A stretch of DNA of 6,855 nt from Bacteroidales bacterium (GTDB lineage: Bacteria > Bacteroidota > Bacteroidia > Bacteroidales > UBA7960), in the NCBI GenBank assembly GCA_007128045.1, contig SKYG01000118.1, positions 1 to 6,855 of the forward strand, given 5' to 3'. The position numbers and the translations under genes are program-made. The notes under the pieces are model-generated. The model was not told where the DNA came from. It did no database searches and saw only the letters and a program-made list of their open reading frames with translations. Shown one piece after another: positions 1-5,675 of this stretch; the stretch's first letter is position 1; each line of letters opens with the position of its first letter.

Positions 1-76
1 AATTGTATAATAAGTAAATATAAATATATAAAATAGACCCGTAGATATTTTTTCTCGGAATAATAAATTTTGGCCT

Positions 77-84
77 TATTTTTG
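77..84 (+). promoter_or_regulatory. Candidate -7 promoter element for the thioredoxin-like gene
   Basis: TATTTTTG matches the Bacteroidota -7 consensus TAnnTTTG and lies 27 bases upstream of the ATG at 112, which would give a leader of about 20 bases. No clear TTTG -33 element is present at the right distance; TTTC at 51-54 is the nearest. A near match with one extra T, TAAATTTTG (64-72), is an alternative. The surrounding 100 bases are very A/T-rich. Confidence 0.4.
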
Positions 85-111
85 TGTATCAATAACTAAA
101 ACACTTTGAAT

Positions 112-666
112 ATGAACAACAAGCGCTCATTTATAGGCATCACCTTATTTGCTTTACTGCTTACAATTGGAGTTTACCAGTCTGCAGAGGCCCAGGATGC
201 CAAAGTTAATTGGCTGACTATCGAGGAAGCAGAAGCCCTGAATAAGAAAGAGCCAAGAAAGATTTTTGTCGACTTTTACACGGATTGGTGTGGCTGGTGC
301 AAACGTATGGAAGCCACCACTTTTTCGCATCCTGTAATTGCCGATTACATCAACAAAAACTATTATCCGGTCAAGTTTAATGCCGAACAGACCGATCCGG
401 TCAAGTTCAGGGGAACGGAATACACGAACGATAATGCAGGCCAGCGTCGCGCTGCGCATAATTTCGCAATCGCTGTGTTGCAAGGCAGGATGGGTTATCC
501 CAGCGTGGCATTTTTCGATGAGGATTTAAACCTGATCACCACCCTTTCGGGCTTTCGTCCTCCGGAAAAGTTGGAACCAATCCTGGTGTTTTTTAAGGAT
601 GATGTTTACAAAGAAACGAGCGACCTGGATGCGTTTTCTGCCAGTTTTAAAGGAAACGTTGAATAA
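112..666 (+). CDS. Exported thioredoxin-fold protein (CGWC), thioredoxin_7-like
   Basis: This 184-residue protein probably acts in thiol-disulfide exchange in the periplasm. Residues 1-27 form a signal peptide: NNKR charges, a hydrophobic stretch from about residue 7 to 22, and an AEA site before Q28. The mature part has the redox motif C60-G-W-C63 inside FYTDWCGWCKRM and a YPS motif with the expected cis-proline at P130, followed by VAFFD. Family knowledge: this layout (helix, WCxWC, a long insertion, YPS) is that of thioredoxin_7/DsbD-gamma-like proteins, often annotated as thioredoxin family protein. The reading frame is open to a TTG at 106, but the ATG at 112 is preferred because it begins a normal signal peptide. 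It stands alone, convergent with the amidotransferase gene, and has its own candidate promoter. Substrate is unknown, and nothing links it to the glycan genes. Confidence 0.9.
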   Translation: MNNKRSFIGITLFALLLTIGVYQSAEAQDAKVNWLTIEEAEALNKKEPRKIFVDFYTDWCGWCKRMEATTFSHPVIADYINKNYYPVKFNAEQTDPVKFRGTEYTNDNAGQRRAAHNFAIAVLQGRMGYPSVAFFDEDLNLITTLSGFRPPEKLEPILVFFKDDVYKETSDLDAFSASFKGNVE

Positions 667-667
667 T

Positions 668-692
668 TGTAGGGACAGGGCTTGACCTGTCC
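668..692. repeat. Palindromic intergenic repeat, copy 1 (TGTAGGG...CTTG type)
   Basis: Perfect 7-bp arms GGACAGG (673-679) and CCTGTCC (686-692) enclose the loop GCTTGA, preceded by TGTA. It begins immediately after the stop codon of the thioredoxin-like gene, so it could form a hairpin at the transcript end, but no T-run follows. A second copy at 5423-5447 has the same frame bases and different arms. Confidence 0.75.
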
Positions 693-693
693 A

Positions 694-790
694 ACCCGCA
701 ACCCGGTAACCTGGTAATCTTCGATCTGTAGGGTATTTCTCGCTGCGCTCGAAATGACAGGTGCTAAGCAAGCCGAAACCCGGTAACCTC
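694..790. repeat. Direct repeats AACCCGGTAACCT in the convergent gap
   Basis: The 13-mer AACCCGGTAACCT occurs at 700-712 and 777-789, with a shorter degenerate version (CCCGTAACCT) at 848-857. Around the first copy the sequence steps through AACCCGC, AACCCGG, TAACCTGG and TAATC, a drifting 7-8-base unit. The reverse complement of 700-718 resembles 5450-5468. No coding is supported here; short open frames across it only translate repeats. Confidence 0.6.
735..760. repeat. REP-like palindrome, copy 1
   Basis: Outer arms ATTTC (735-739) and GAAAT (751-755) flank the core TCTCG-N5-CTCGA (738-752). The reverse strand reads CATTTCGAGCGCAGCGAGAA, a wording very common in intergenic REP-like elements of Bacteroidota genomes (from general knowledge, not searched). 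Related copies lie at 823-845 and 3960-3983. Confidence 0.65.
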
Positions 791-822
791 GTAAACTGGA
801 TACATCCAAAACTACGGATGGG

Positions 823-845
823 ATCTCTCGTTTCACTCGAGACAG
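823..845. repeat. REP-like palindrome, copy 2
   Basis: Arms TCTCG (826-830) and CGAGA (838-842) surround a 7-base loop. It shares TCTCG-N5-CTCGA and flanking GGG-AT and ACAGG with the copy at 735-760. It sits just beyond the 3' end of the amidotransferase gene, so it may also mark or protect that transcript's end. Confidence 0.6.
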
Positions 846-858
846 GCCCCGTAACCTA

Positions 859-2511
859 TTAAGCTGTTTTCGTTATCGTGTAGATGTACCATTCGCAGAT
901 CAGTGCGTTGTAGCGGTTAAAGCGTTTTGGGGTTTTGTGTCCTTGCTGTTTCATTTGCTCACTCATTTTACGGGTGAATCTACTATAGCATATCCAGTCG
1001 TTTTTTTGAATTCGTCTTTCCAGAATGGGGAAGGGGGTGATTATTTTTACCCACTTCCTGGCCATTTCTCCCATTTTTTGTTGTGCTCTATTGACACCTG
1101 TTTTCTCAGCAATTTTCTGAGAAGGTAGTTCATGCTTGCCAAAAAACACCTCCATCGGCTTGAAGTAAGTTTCCTCCAGGGTTTTGTCATACAATACTTT
1201 GTTGCTTCTCAGGCTAAAAGGCAGTGCACGAAAGAAGTTTTGTAGCAGGGCATCCCATAGCGGAAAGCGCACTTCGTAGCCAAAGTAAGGAAATACTGTA
1301 GCTGAGTTGAATACAAATTTTGCGAGTTTTTCTTTAATATCCCAGTCTTCGATGAAGGGGCAATAACCTGGCTGAACGATATAGCCAGGTGGTGTATATG
1401 ATTCAAACCAGGATTTCAACCGATTATATACTTGTTGCTTGTCTTTCTTTTTCAGGTTAAGGAACGGATAGTAAATTTCTGTTATATGCCAGGGTAAGTC
1501 TTTGTGTTCGCATGGTGTTCGTGCTGATATTTCCACGTAACTGCCTCCTAGGTAATCGCCTGAGTGGCCGGGAAGGAAGATGCTGTTTTCTGGTATCAGT
1601 TTGTTGTCTTTTAGGTATTTTACCCCAAAGTACTCTTGCAGGTATGGCATGGATGTAAGGTTTCCCGCATAGTCGCTATAAGCCTGGAACAGCGGTTCAT
1701 TCAAGTATCCCGCCGTATCCAGCTTGGTATAATCAGCGAATATCCATTGGTAGCCAAGCTTTTCTGCTACCTGTCGACTGATTATCGATTCCGGGTTTGG
1801 CTTGCCATATGTGAAGCAGATTACATTGTCAACACCTGCCTTTTTCAGCATACAAGCGATCAGCCTTGAGTCGTAGCCTCCACTCAGAGGAACCACCAAA
1901 GTCTGTCCATTGGCAGATTTGGCCATTCTTTCAGCGACGCGATCTATTGTGCTGACAAGCTCATTTCCAAGCTGTGCCTGAGATTTACCGGAGACGGTCT
2001 CAGGAAGGAAGTAGCTCCAGGTGATGGTGGTTGGATTCCGGTTGCCGGCATCTTCATCAATGGCCGGAAAACATATCAGTTCACCCGGTTTAACCCTAAA
2101 GATGTTATTAATCAATGTCTCCCGTCCCAGAACGAATCCTGCGGCCCGGAATTCCGGGACAGCTGGTTGATTCAGTTGGTGCTGACCTGTTTTGTCAGCA
2201 AGTGTAGAAGCGCTGTCTGACACCAGCCATCTGTTGTTAACACATGTGTAAAAGATGGGAAACATGCTCATCTGGTCAACGGCAACAAGAAGACCGTCAC
2301 AGGTTTTAACCAGGACAGAAAAAGAACCGTGAATCGTCTGAAGGAACTCTTTTAATTGAAACGTGCCGGTAATTGTTTTGAAACGCTGTATGGCCTTCCG
2401 ACCATGATAATAATCTCCCGACTGGTCGAAAAAGAATCCCTTGAAGCTTATCCCGCTTTCAGATAGCCACTGGTAGCCGTTGTTGAATGTGAGTATTGGG
2501 TGCTGGATCAT
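859..2511 (-). CDS. Asparagine-synthase-like amidotransferase without the glutaminase cysteine
   Basis: This 550-residue protein has the two-part asparagine synthase (AsnB) plan. Residues 1-165 resemble the N-terminal glutaminase fold (HGSFSVLVK at 61-69, then VDQMSMFPIFY at 78-88). The C-terminal ATP-dependent ligase part carries the PP-loop SGGYDS (210-215), PGHSGDYLGG (314-323) at the usual second nucleotide/aspartate motif, and EVRFPLWD (413-420), matching the family's RxPFLD. The N-terminus is MIQHP: the Cys2 nucleophile needed for glutamine hydrolysis is missing, so it may use free ammonia, a partner glutaminase, or catalyse another adenylate-forming reaction. Known relatives in O-antigen and capsule loci are proposed to amidate sugar acids; that role here is inference from the glycosyltransferase and flippase upstream. 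It is the last gene of the minus-strand block, after a 148-bp gap. Authentic asparagine synthesis is less likely. Confidence 0.85.
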   Translation of the reverse strand: MIQHPILTFNNGYQWLSESGISFKGFFFDQSGDYYHGRKAIQRFKTITGTFQLKEFLQTIHGSFSVLVKTCDGLLVAVDQMSMFPIFYTCVNNRWLVSDSASTLADKTGQHQLNQPAVPEFRAAGFVLGRETLINNIFRVKPGELICFPAIDEDAGNRNPTTITWSYFLPETVSGKSQAQLGNELVSTIDRVAERMAKSANGQTLVVPLSGGYDSRLIACMLKKAGVDNVICFTYGKPNPESIISRQVAEKLGYQWIFADYTKLDTAGYLNEPLFQAYSDYAGNLTSMPYLQEYFGVKYLKDNKLIPENSIFLPGHSGDYLGGSYVEISARTPCEHKDLPWHITEIYYPFLNLKKKDKQQVYNRLKSWFESYTPPGYIVQPGYCPFIEDWDIKEKLAKFVFNSATVFPYFGYEVRFPLWDALLQNFFRALPFSLRSNKVLYDKTLEETYFKPMEVFFGKHELPSQKIAEKTGVNRAQQKMGEMARKWVKIITPFPILERRIQKNDWICYSRFTRKMSEQMKQQGHKTPKRFNRYNALICEWYIYTITKTA

Positions 2512-2525
2512 AATCTTAGGCCGGT

Positions 2526-2541
2526 TTATAGTATGCTATAA
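2526..2541. repeat. Small inverted repeat upstream of the amidotransferase start
   Basis: TTATAG (2526-2531) and CTATAA (2536-2541) are separated by TATG, 15-30 bases before the ATG on the minus strand. It could be a weak hairpin in the leader or part of an A/T-rich promoter. No TAnnTTTG element was found in this 148-bp gap, which otherwise holds nothing recognisable. Confidence 0.35.
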
Positions 2542-2659
2542 TTTATGTATTACACGTGACCAAATTGTTCTTGATTAGTCAGACAGCTCTATGGAAAAAT
2601 GAAAATCATTGATTGAGCTCACTCTTAAAAGTCTGTTTTTTTGTGTGGAAGAATACTTT

Positions 2660-3919
2660 TCATAGTGGGCTCTTGATTATTTCTTGATACAGTGTAATAT
2701 ATTCTGCTGCGATGGCCTTTGGGCTGAAGCGGTTGATGGTATAATTCCAGATGGTATCCCGGTTAAAGCTATGATAATTATGTATCATGCTTTTCATGGC
2801 CCTGGCCAGTTCCGGGGGCTTGTCAGGTTCTACAATATATCCACAATCATCGGTAATAAATGATTCCGGGCCGCCCGACCTGCCTGCAATCACCGGCAGA
2901 CCACAGGCCATGGCTTCGATAAACACCACACCAAATGCTTCAAAGCGGCTGGGAAGCACGAATGCATTGGCCCGGTGAAGCTGATCCCTTACCTCTTCGC
3001 GCGACAGGGCACCGGTAAAGCTGATATGTTGTTGAAGGCCAAGCCTGGATACCTGTTCTTCCAGTATATGGCGCTGGCTGCCATCACCACCGATTACCAG
3101 CTGGCAGTTGAGGGAGCCATCTTCAATCAGCAGTTTCATGGCACCGATCAGTGTGTCGATCCCTTTTACCGGCTCCAGGTGGGCCAGGCAGAAGAACCGG
3201 AATGGGGTCTCTGTTTTGGATGATGACGTACTAAAGAACCGGAATGACCCTTCTGATTTGGCTGTTATTGCCGGGTTAAAGAACCTGGTGTCGACCATAT
3301 TTGGGATGGTGATGGGTGAGTGAGGGATGGCACTTCCGGCGATGTCCAGAATTTTGGGTTGTAATGAATCGCTTACGGTGACGATGCGGCTGGCATTGGT
3401 GAACGCTTCATACAGGAGAGGCATGTGCCAGGGGAGAAACATCTCTTGTGCTTCCGGTGTGTTGAATACGAAGCGGCTGCGGTGTTCTGTGATCACATAG
3501 GGAATGCCGTACCGTCTTTTGATACGGGCGGCGGCCACGCCGGCCCATATACTGCTGTGTACCTGTATGAGGTCAGGCTTTCTATGCTGTCTGATCCATT
3601 GCCCTGCCAATGATACGGCATTGCGTATCCATCCTACGATATTGATTTTATGTACACATGGGATGGTGCGGTATAGCTTGTATGCTTCACGGAATGACCC
3701 GGGTGCTATTGTTGGGTTGCCCGCTGATTTTGGAATATCCTTGCCTGTGATATAGTTCTTCAGACCATGCGTTCGTATGCTTGACTGTATGACCGCCATG
3801 GTAGTAACATCCAGGCCTTCGGCGGCCAGCGCCATGCTGTGTTCACGGAAAAACTCGCCTCCCCGCGGAGGATACCACGAGGGAAGTACCATGATCCTGA
3901 TGTTGCTGTTACGGGTCAT
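2660..3919 (-). CDS. Glycosyltransferase family 4 (GT-B fold), surface glycan synthesis
   Basis: This 419-residue cytoplasmic or membrane-associated enzyme would transfer a nucleotide-activated sugar to a growing glycan with retention. The N-terminal acceptor domain starts RIMVLPSWYPPRGGEFFREH (8-27), including the glycine-rich loop, and continues through DLIQVHSSIWAG (116-127) and ITEHR (143-147). The donor domain begins near 238 (LAHLEPVKGIDTLIGA, 245-260), has GGDG (277-280), and the EX7E signature E327-AFGVVFI-E335 followed by MACGLPVIAG and GGPESF. The linker at about 211-243 is expanded by a tandem duplication giving three RFF units. M1 has AGGAG directly against the ATG, too close for a good ribosome site; M10 (RIMVL) has AGGA three bases upstream and is a possible alternative start. 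It lies 78 bases downstream of the flippase gene and probably shares its transcript. Sugar specificity cannot be read from sequence. Confidence 0.93.
   Translation of the reverse strand: MTRNSNIRIMVLPSWYPPRGGEFFREHSMALAAEGLDVTTMAVIQSSIRTHGLKNYITGKDIPKSAGNPTIAPGSFREAYKLYRTIPCVHKINIVGWIRNAVSLAGQWIRQHRKPDLIQVHSSIWAGVAAARIKRRYGIPYVITEHRSRFVFNTPEAQEMFLPWHMPLLYEAFTNASRIVTVSDSLQPKILDIAGSAIPHSPITIPNMVDTRFFNPAITAKSEGSFRFFSTSSSKTETPFRFFCLAHLEPVKGIDTLIGAMKLLIEDGSLNCQLVIGGDGSQRHILEEQVSRLGLQQHISFTGALSREEVRDQLHRANAFVLPSRFEAFGVVFIEAMACGLPVIAGRSGGPESFITDDCGYIVEPDKPPELARAMKSMIHNYHSFNRDTIWNYTINRFSPKAIAAEYITLYQEIIKSPL
3192..3290. repeat. In-gene tandem duplication in the glycosyltransferase linker
   Basis: AAGAACCGGAATG occurs at 3192-3204 and 3234-3246, a spacing of 42 bases (14 codons). 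Similarity continues beyond the exact match, including CTG-TTTGG-TG positions. A third, weaker copy, AAGAACCTGGTG, starts at 3279, 45 bases on. In protein terms the units read TRFFN, SFRFFS and PFRFFC on the minus strand. The frame is kept. Confidence 0.8.
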
Positions 3920-3942
3920 CTCCTGGGGATGTTATGGTTTAA

Positions 3943-3985
3943 GGCTGAGCGAAGCGAAGTCTCGAACGAATGTGAGGGATCTCTT
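3943..3985. repeat. REP-like element between glycosyltransferase and flippase genes
   Basis: The 78-bp gap contains GAGCGAAGCGAAG followed by TCTCGAACGAATGTGAGG and GATCTC (3960-3983). The second half aligns, with one inserted base, to the reverse complement of the palindrome at 823-845, so it is the same family in the opposite orientation. It may form structure in the shared transcript. Confidence 0.55.
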
Positions 3986-3997
3986 CATAGTTTATTG

Positions 3998-5365
3998 TTA
4001 AGGGTTGTTATTCGTTAAGGGGGCTGTCTGTTTATCACCTGCTTTGGCCAGTGAAAGGTACCAAAATAAATTGTATCCTACAACCAGGGTGCTGCACAGG
4101 GAGAACAGGGCGATCGCCAGTGTGAGGTTGTTGGCTGCGATGCCTGCGCCGAGCGCGAGAAAGCGCAGAAGCAGGTAAATGATATCTATTACCATGGCTT
4201 TCTTTTGACGGAAGAACAACTCCGGAATAAACGACAGGGGGCTGGTGATAAATACCATGAGCAGGTATGGGCTCAGGTATTGCAGTATGGTACCTGCCAT
4301 CGCGTACTCATCCGAAAATATGATTGAAAACAATGTTGGAGCCCAGATGGCTACGGACAGAACCGGGATTATCGCCAGCAGGAAGAAACGCCCTGCCAGC
4401 TTCTTCAGCGAGGGATAGATGTGTTTCTTATGATGGTGATCTTCAATGACCTTTTGGGATAACACCTGCAAGGTTGACTGCGAAAACAATCCAATAGGCC
4501 TGAATACAAAGGTGAATCCAAATGCATATAAGCCTGCAATGGCCGGCGAGAAGCCCCAGGTAAGCATGAAAACGGGCAGGCTGCCCGACAGGTTGTTGGT
4601 AAAGTTCAGGGGCATGTTGAACTTTGGATAGCCTGAATAGTATTTGGCCTGTTTGAGGATGGATGTGCGGTCTGGGATGATCCTGTTATGATCTGCCGTG
4701 GAATCTTTTTTTGATGGGTCAGGTGCAAGGGAGGACCCGGAGCTTGTTAAGGTGGCCTTCATGGGTTTCCATATCCCAGCAGTCATGTATATGGCGGCGG
4801 TAAGCTGTGCCATGATCTGACCGGCGATCAGTCCGTTGAAGGCCGCCTTGAACCATGCTGCCACCAGTCTTGTACCATTGAGTAGGGAATATTGCCATAT
4901 GGTAGACCTGGCAATCAAGCCGAAGTGCTTATTGCGGTTGGCGTAAAAGGTAGCCGATTGATGGATGCCATGCAGCAGCAGGCTCAGTGGCAGGAAGTAA
5001 AGCCAAGGGGCTAAGGCCGGGTTTCCGGTCATGTTTGCCAGCGGACGGTTAAAGAGAACTGTAGTTATCAGGGTGATCAAGGTTACCACGATGGTTATGC
5101 CCAGAACCAGCCAAACGATGGCCATGGCGTCGCGATTGCTTTTCGGCAGCATGATGGCCTGCTCATATTTCGCCGTCGATACCACCGACATGACGCTGAA
5201 TATGCTCAGGTACAGAGCCACCAGGCCAAAGTCGTCGGGGCTATACAGGCGTGAAAGAACCGGGGCAAGCAGCAGCGACATTCCCTGTGCGATCATGTTC
5301 CCGGAAAAGAGCTTCATGAAGTTTCGGGTGGTTTCTTTCCGGATGAATGTGTGAAAGGGTGTCAT
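3998..5365 (-). CDS. Wzx-type oligosaccharide flippase (polysaccharide biosynthesis protein)
   Basis: This 455-residue polytopic inner-membrane protein fits the MOP superfamily of exporters that flip lipid-linked oligosaccharides to the periplasmic side. The N-terminus has an amphipathic start, then NMIAQGMSLLLAPVLSRLYS (23-42) and PDDFGLVALYLSIFSVMSV (43-61), the usual opening of the family. Hydrophobic segments can be seen at about 22-40, 46-64, 82-106, 118-132, 155-170, 176-196, 263-292, 322-345, 355-381, 387-410 and 412-436. A polar cytoplasmic loop at about 200-245, rich in S, D and K, separates the two halves. Length is normal for the family. M1 is used because the open frame and leader support it; M17 is a weaker alternative. 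It is the first gene of the minus-strand block, upstream of the glycosyltransferase, which supports a Wzx role. Substrate is unknown. Confidence 0.9.
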   Translation of the reverse strand: MTPFHTFIRKETTRNFMKLFSGNMIAQGMSLLLAPVLSRLYSPDDFGLVALYLSIFSVMSVVSTAKYEQAIMLPKSNRDAMAIVWLVLGITIVVTLITLITTVLFNRPLANMTGNPALAPWLYFLPLSLLLHGIHQSATFYANRNKHFGLIARSTIWQYSLLNGTRLVAAWFKAAFNGLIAGQIMAQLTAAIYMTAGIWKPMKATLTSSGSSLAPDPSKKDSTADHNRIIPDRTSILKQAKYYSGYPKFNMPLNFTNNLSGSLPVFMLTWGFSPAIAGLYAFGFTFVFRPIGLFSQSTLQVLSQKVIEDHHHKKHIYPSLKKLAGRFFLLAIIPVLSVAIWAPTLFSIIFSDEYAMAGTILQYLSPYLLMVFITSPLSFIPELFFRQKKAMVIDIIYLLLRFLALGAGIAANNLTLAIALFSLCSTLVVGYNLFWYLSLAKAGDKQTAPLTNNNP

Positions 5366-5377
5366 GCTGGGTTCTCT

Positions 5378-5398
5378 GTTGCGGGTTGAGAGTTGCGG
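5378..5398. repeat. Three tandem heptamers just upstream of the flippase start
   Basis: GTTGCGG, GTTGAGA and GTTGCGG follow one another without a gap, 13 bases upstream of the flippase ATG on the minus strand. They therefore lie where the flippase leader or promoter should be. They resemble the drifting 7-8-base repeats seen at 694-720. Confidence 0.6.
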
Positions 5399-5422
5399 TA
5401 GTCAATGCCTAAATAGGGTTGA

Positions 5423-5447
5423 TGTAGGGGCGACCCTTGTGGTCGCC
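5423..5447. repeat. Palindromic intergenic repeat, copy 2 (TGTAGGG...CTTG type)
   Basis: Perfect 7-bp arms GGCGACC (5429-5435) and GGTCGCC (5441-5447) enclose the loop CTTGT. It aligns over 25 bases without gaps to 668-692: TGTAGGG and CTTG are kept while the arm bases change in pairs, so the stem is preserved. Wording of this kind is widespread in environmental bacterial genomes, as general knowledge. Confidence 0.75.
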
Positions 5448-5449
5448 TG

Positions 5450-5475
5450 TTTCCAGGTTCCCGGGTTTCCAGGTT
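5450..5475. repeat. Direct repeat TTTCCAGGTT x2
   Basis: TTTCCAGGTT occurs at 5450-5459 and 5466-5475, separated by CCCGGG. The first 20 bases match the reverse complement of 699-718 at 17 positions, so each TGTAGGG palindrome in this window is followed by the same kind of tract, inverted between the two sites. Confidence 0.6.
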
Positions 5476-5569
5476 GTAAGTTCATGGATCAAGTAAAGAA
5501 ATGCAATGTGTCAAAGGTCGTAAAAATATGTTTTGGTTGTAAGAAAATTCGGATTAGGTTGAAATCAGT

Positions 5570-5577
5570 TATCTTTG
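5570..5577 (+). promoter_or_regulatory. Candidate -7 promoter element for the methyltransferase gene
   Basis: TATCTTTG, followed by CC, is an exact match to the Bacteroidota -7 consensus TAnnTTTG. Transcription would begin at about 5584, giving a leader of about 90 bases before the ATG at 5676. A TTTG at 5532-5535 is too far upstream to be its -33 partner, and no better one is visible. Confidence 0.55.
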
Positions 5578-5611
5578 CCGGGAAGTCTAACATCGGTCGC
5601 AGTCTTCCCGG
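5578..5611. repeat. 8-bp inverted repeat at the presumed transcription start
   Basis: CCGGGAAG (5578-5585) and CTTCCCGG (5604-5611) are perfect complements around an 18-base loop, beginning at the base after the -7 element. It could be a DNA operator over the start site or, if transcription starts slightly earlier than predicted, a stabilising 5' hairpin. No T-run follows, so it is not a normal terminator. Confidence 0.6.
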
Positions 5612-5625
5612 ACTTATGTTGTTTC

Positions 5626-5649
5626 GACATTCAGACATTCAGACTTTTT
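5626..5649. repeat. Tandem octamers GACATTCA in the methyltransferase leader
   Basis: GACATTCA is repeated twice (5626-5641), followed by a degenerate unit GACTTTTT (5642-5649). It lies 27 bases upstream of the methyltransferase start and would be part of its leader RNA. Copy number could vary by slippage, but two copies are few. Confidence 0.5.
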
Positions 5650-5675
5650 GACATAGTTCTAAATTATTAAAGCTT

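Noticed and set aside
606..836. Minus-strand open frames across the convergent gap (also 526-771)
   Set aside because: Their translations are only the repeats read through (for example FERSEK from the REP-like palindrome) and they overlap the 3' end of the thioredoxin-like gene. No family resemblance or start signal.
2553..2564. CACGTG palindrome and minus-strand TTTG as an amidotransferase promoter
   Set aside because: The best -7 match on the minus strand lacks the TA of TAnnTTTG, and a 6-base palindrome is expected by chance. Too weak to list.
2626..2660. AAAAGT...ACTTTT inverted repeat as a terminator after the glycosyltransferase gene
   Set aside because: The arms are A/T-only except one pair, the loop is 22 bases, and there is no T-run in the right place on the minus strand.
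2975..3323. Plus-strand open frames inside the glycosyltransferase gene
   Set aside because: They are antisense shadows of a gene with clear GT4 motifs; the same holds for other antisense frames inside the flippase, amidotransferase and methyltransferase genes.
5378..5475. CRISPR array
   Set aside because: The repeats are 7-10 bases, adjacent or separated by 6 bases, with no regular spacers and no cas genes.
5364..5651. Plus-strand 95-codon open frame in the divergent gap
   Set aside because: It runs through the TGTAGGG palindrome, the CCAGGTT repeats and the methyltransferase promoter and stem-loop, and shows no recognisable domain. Repeat content explains it.
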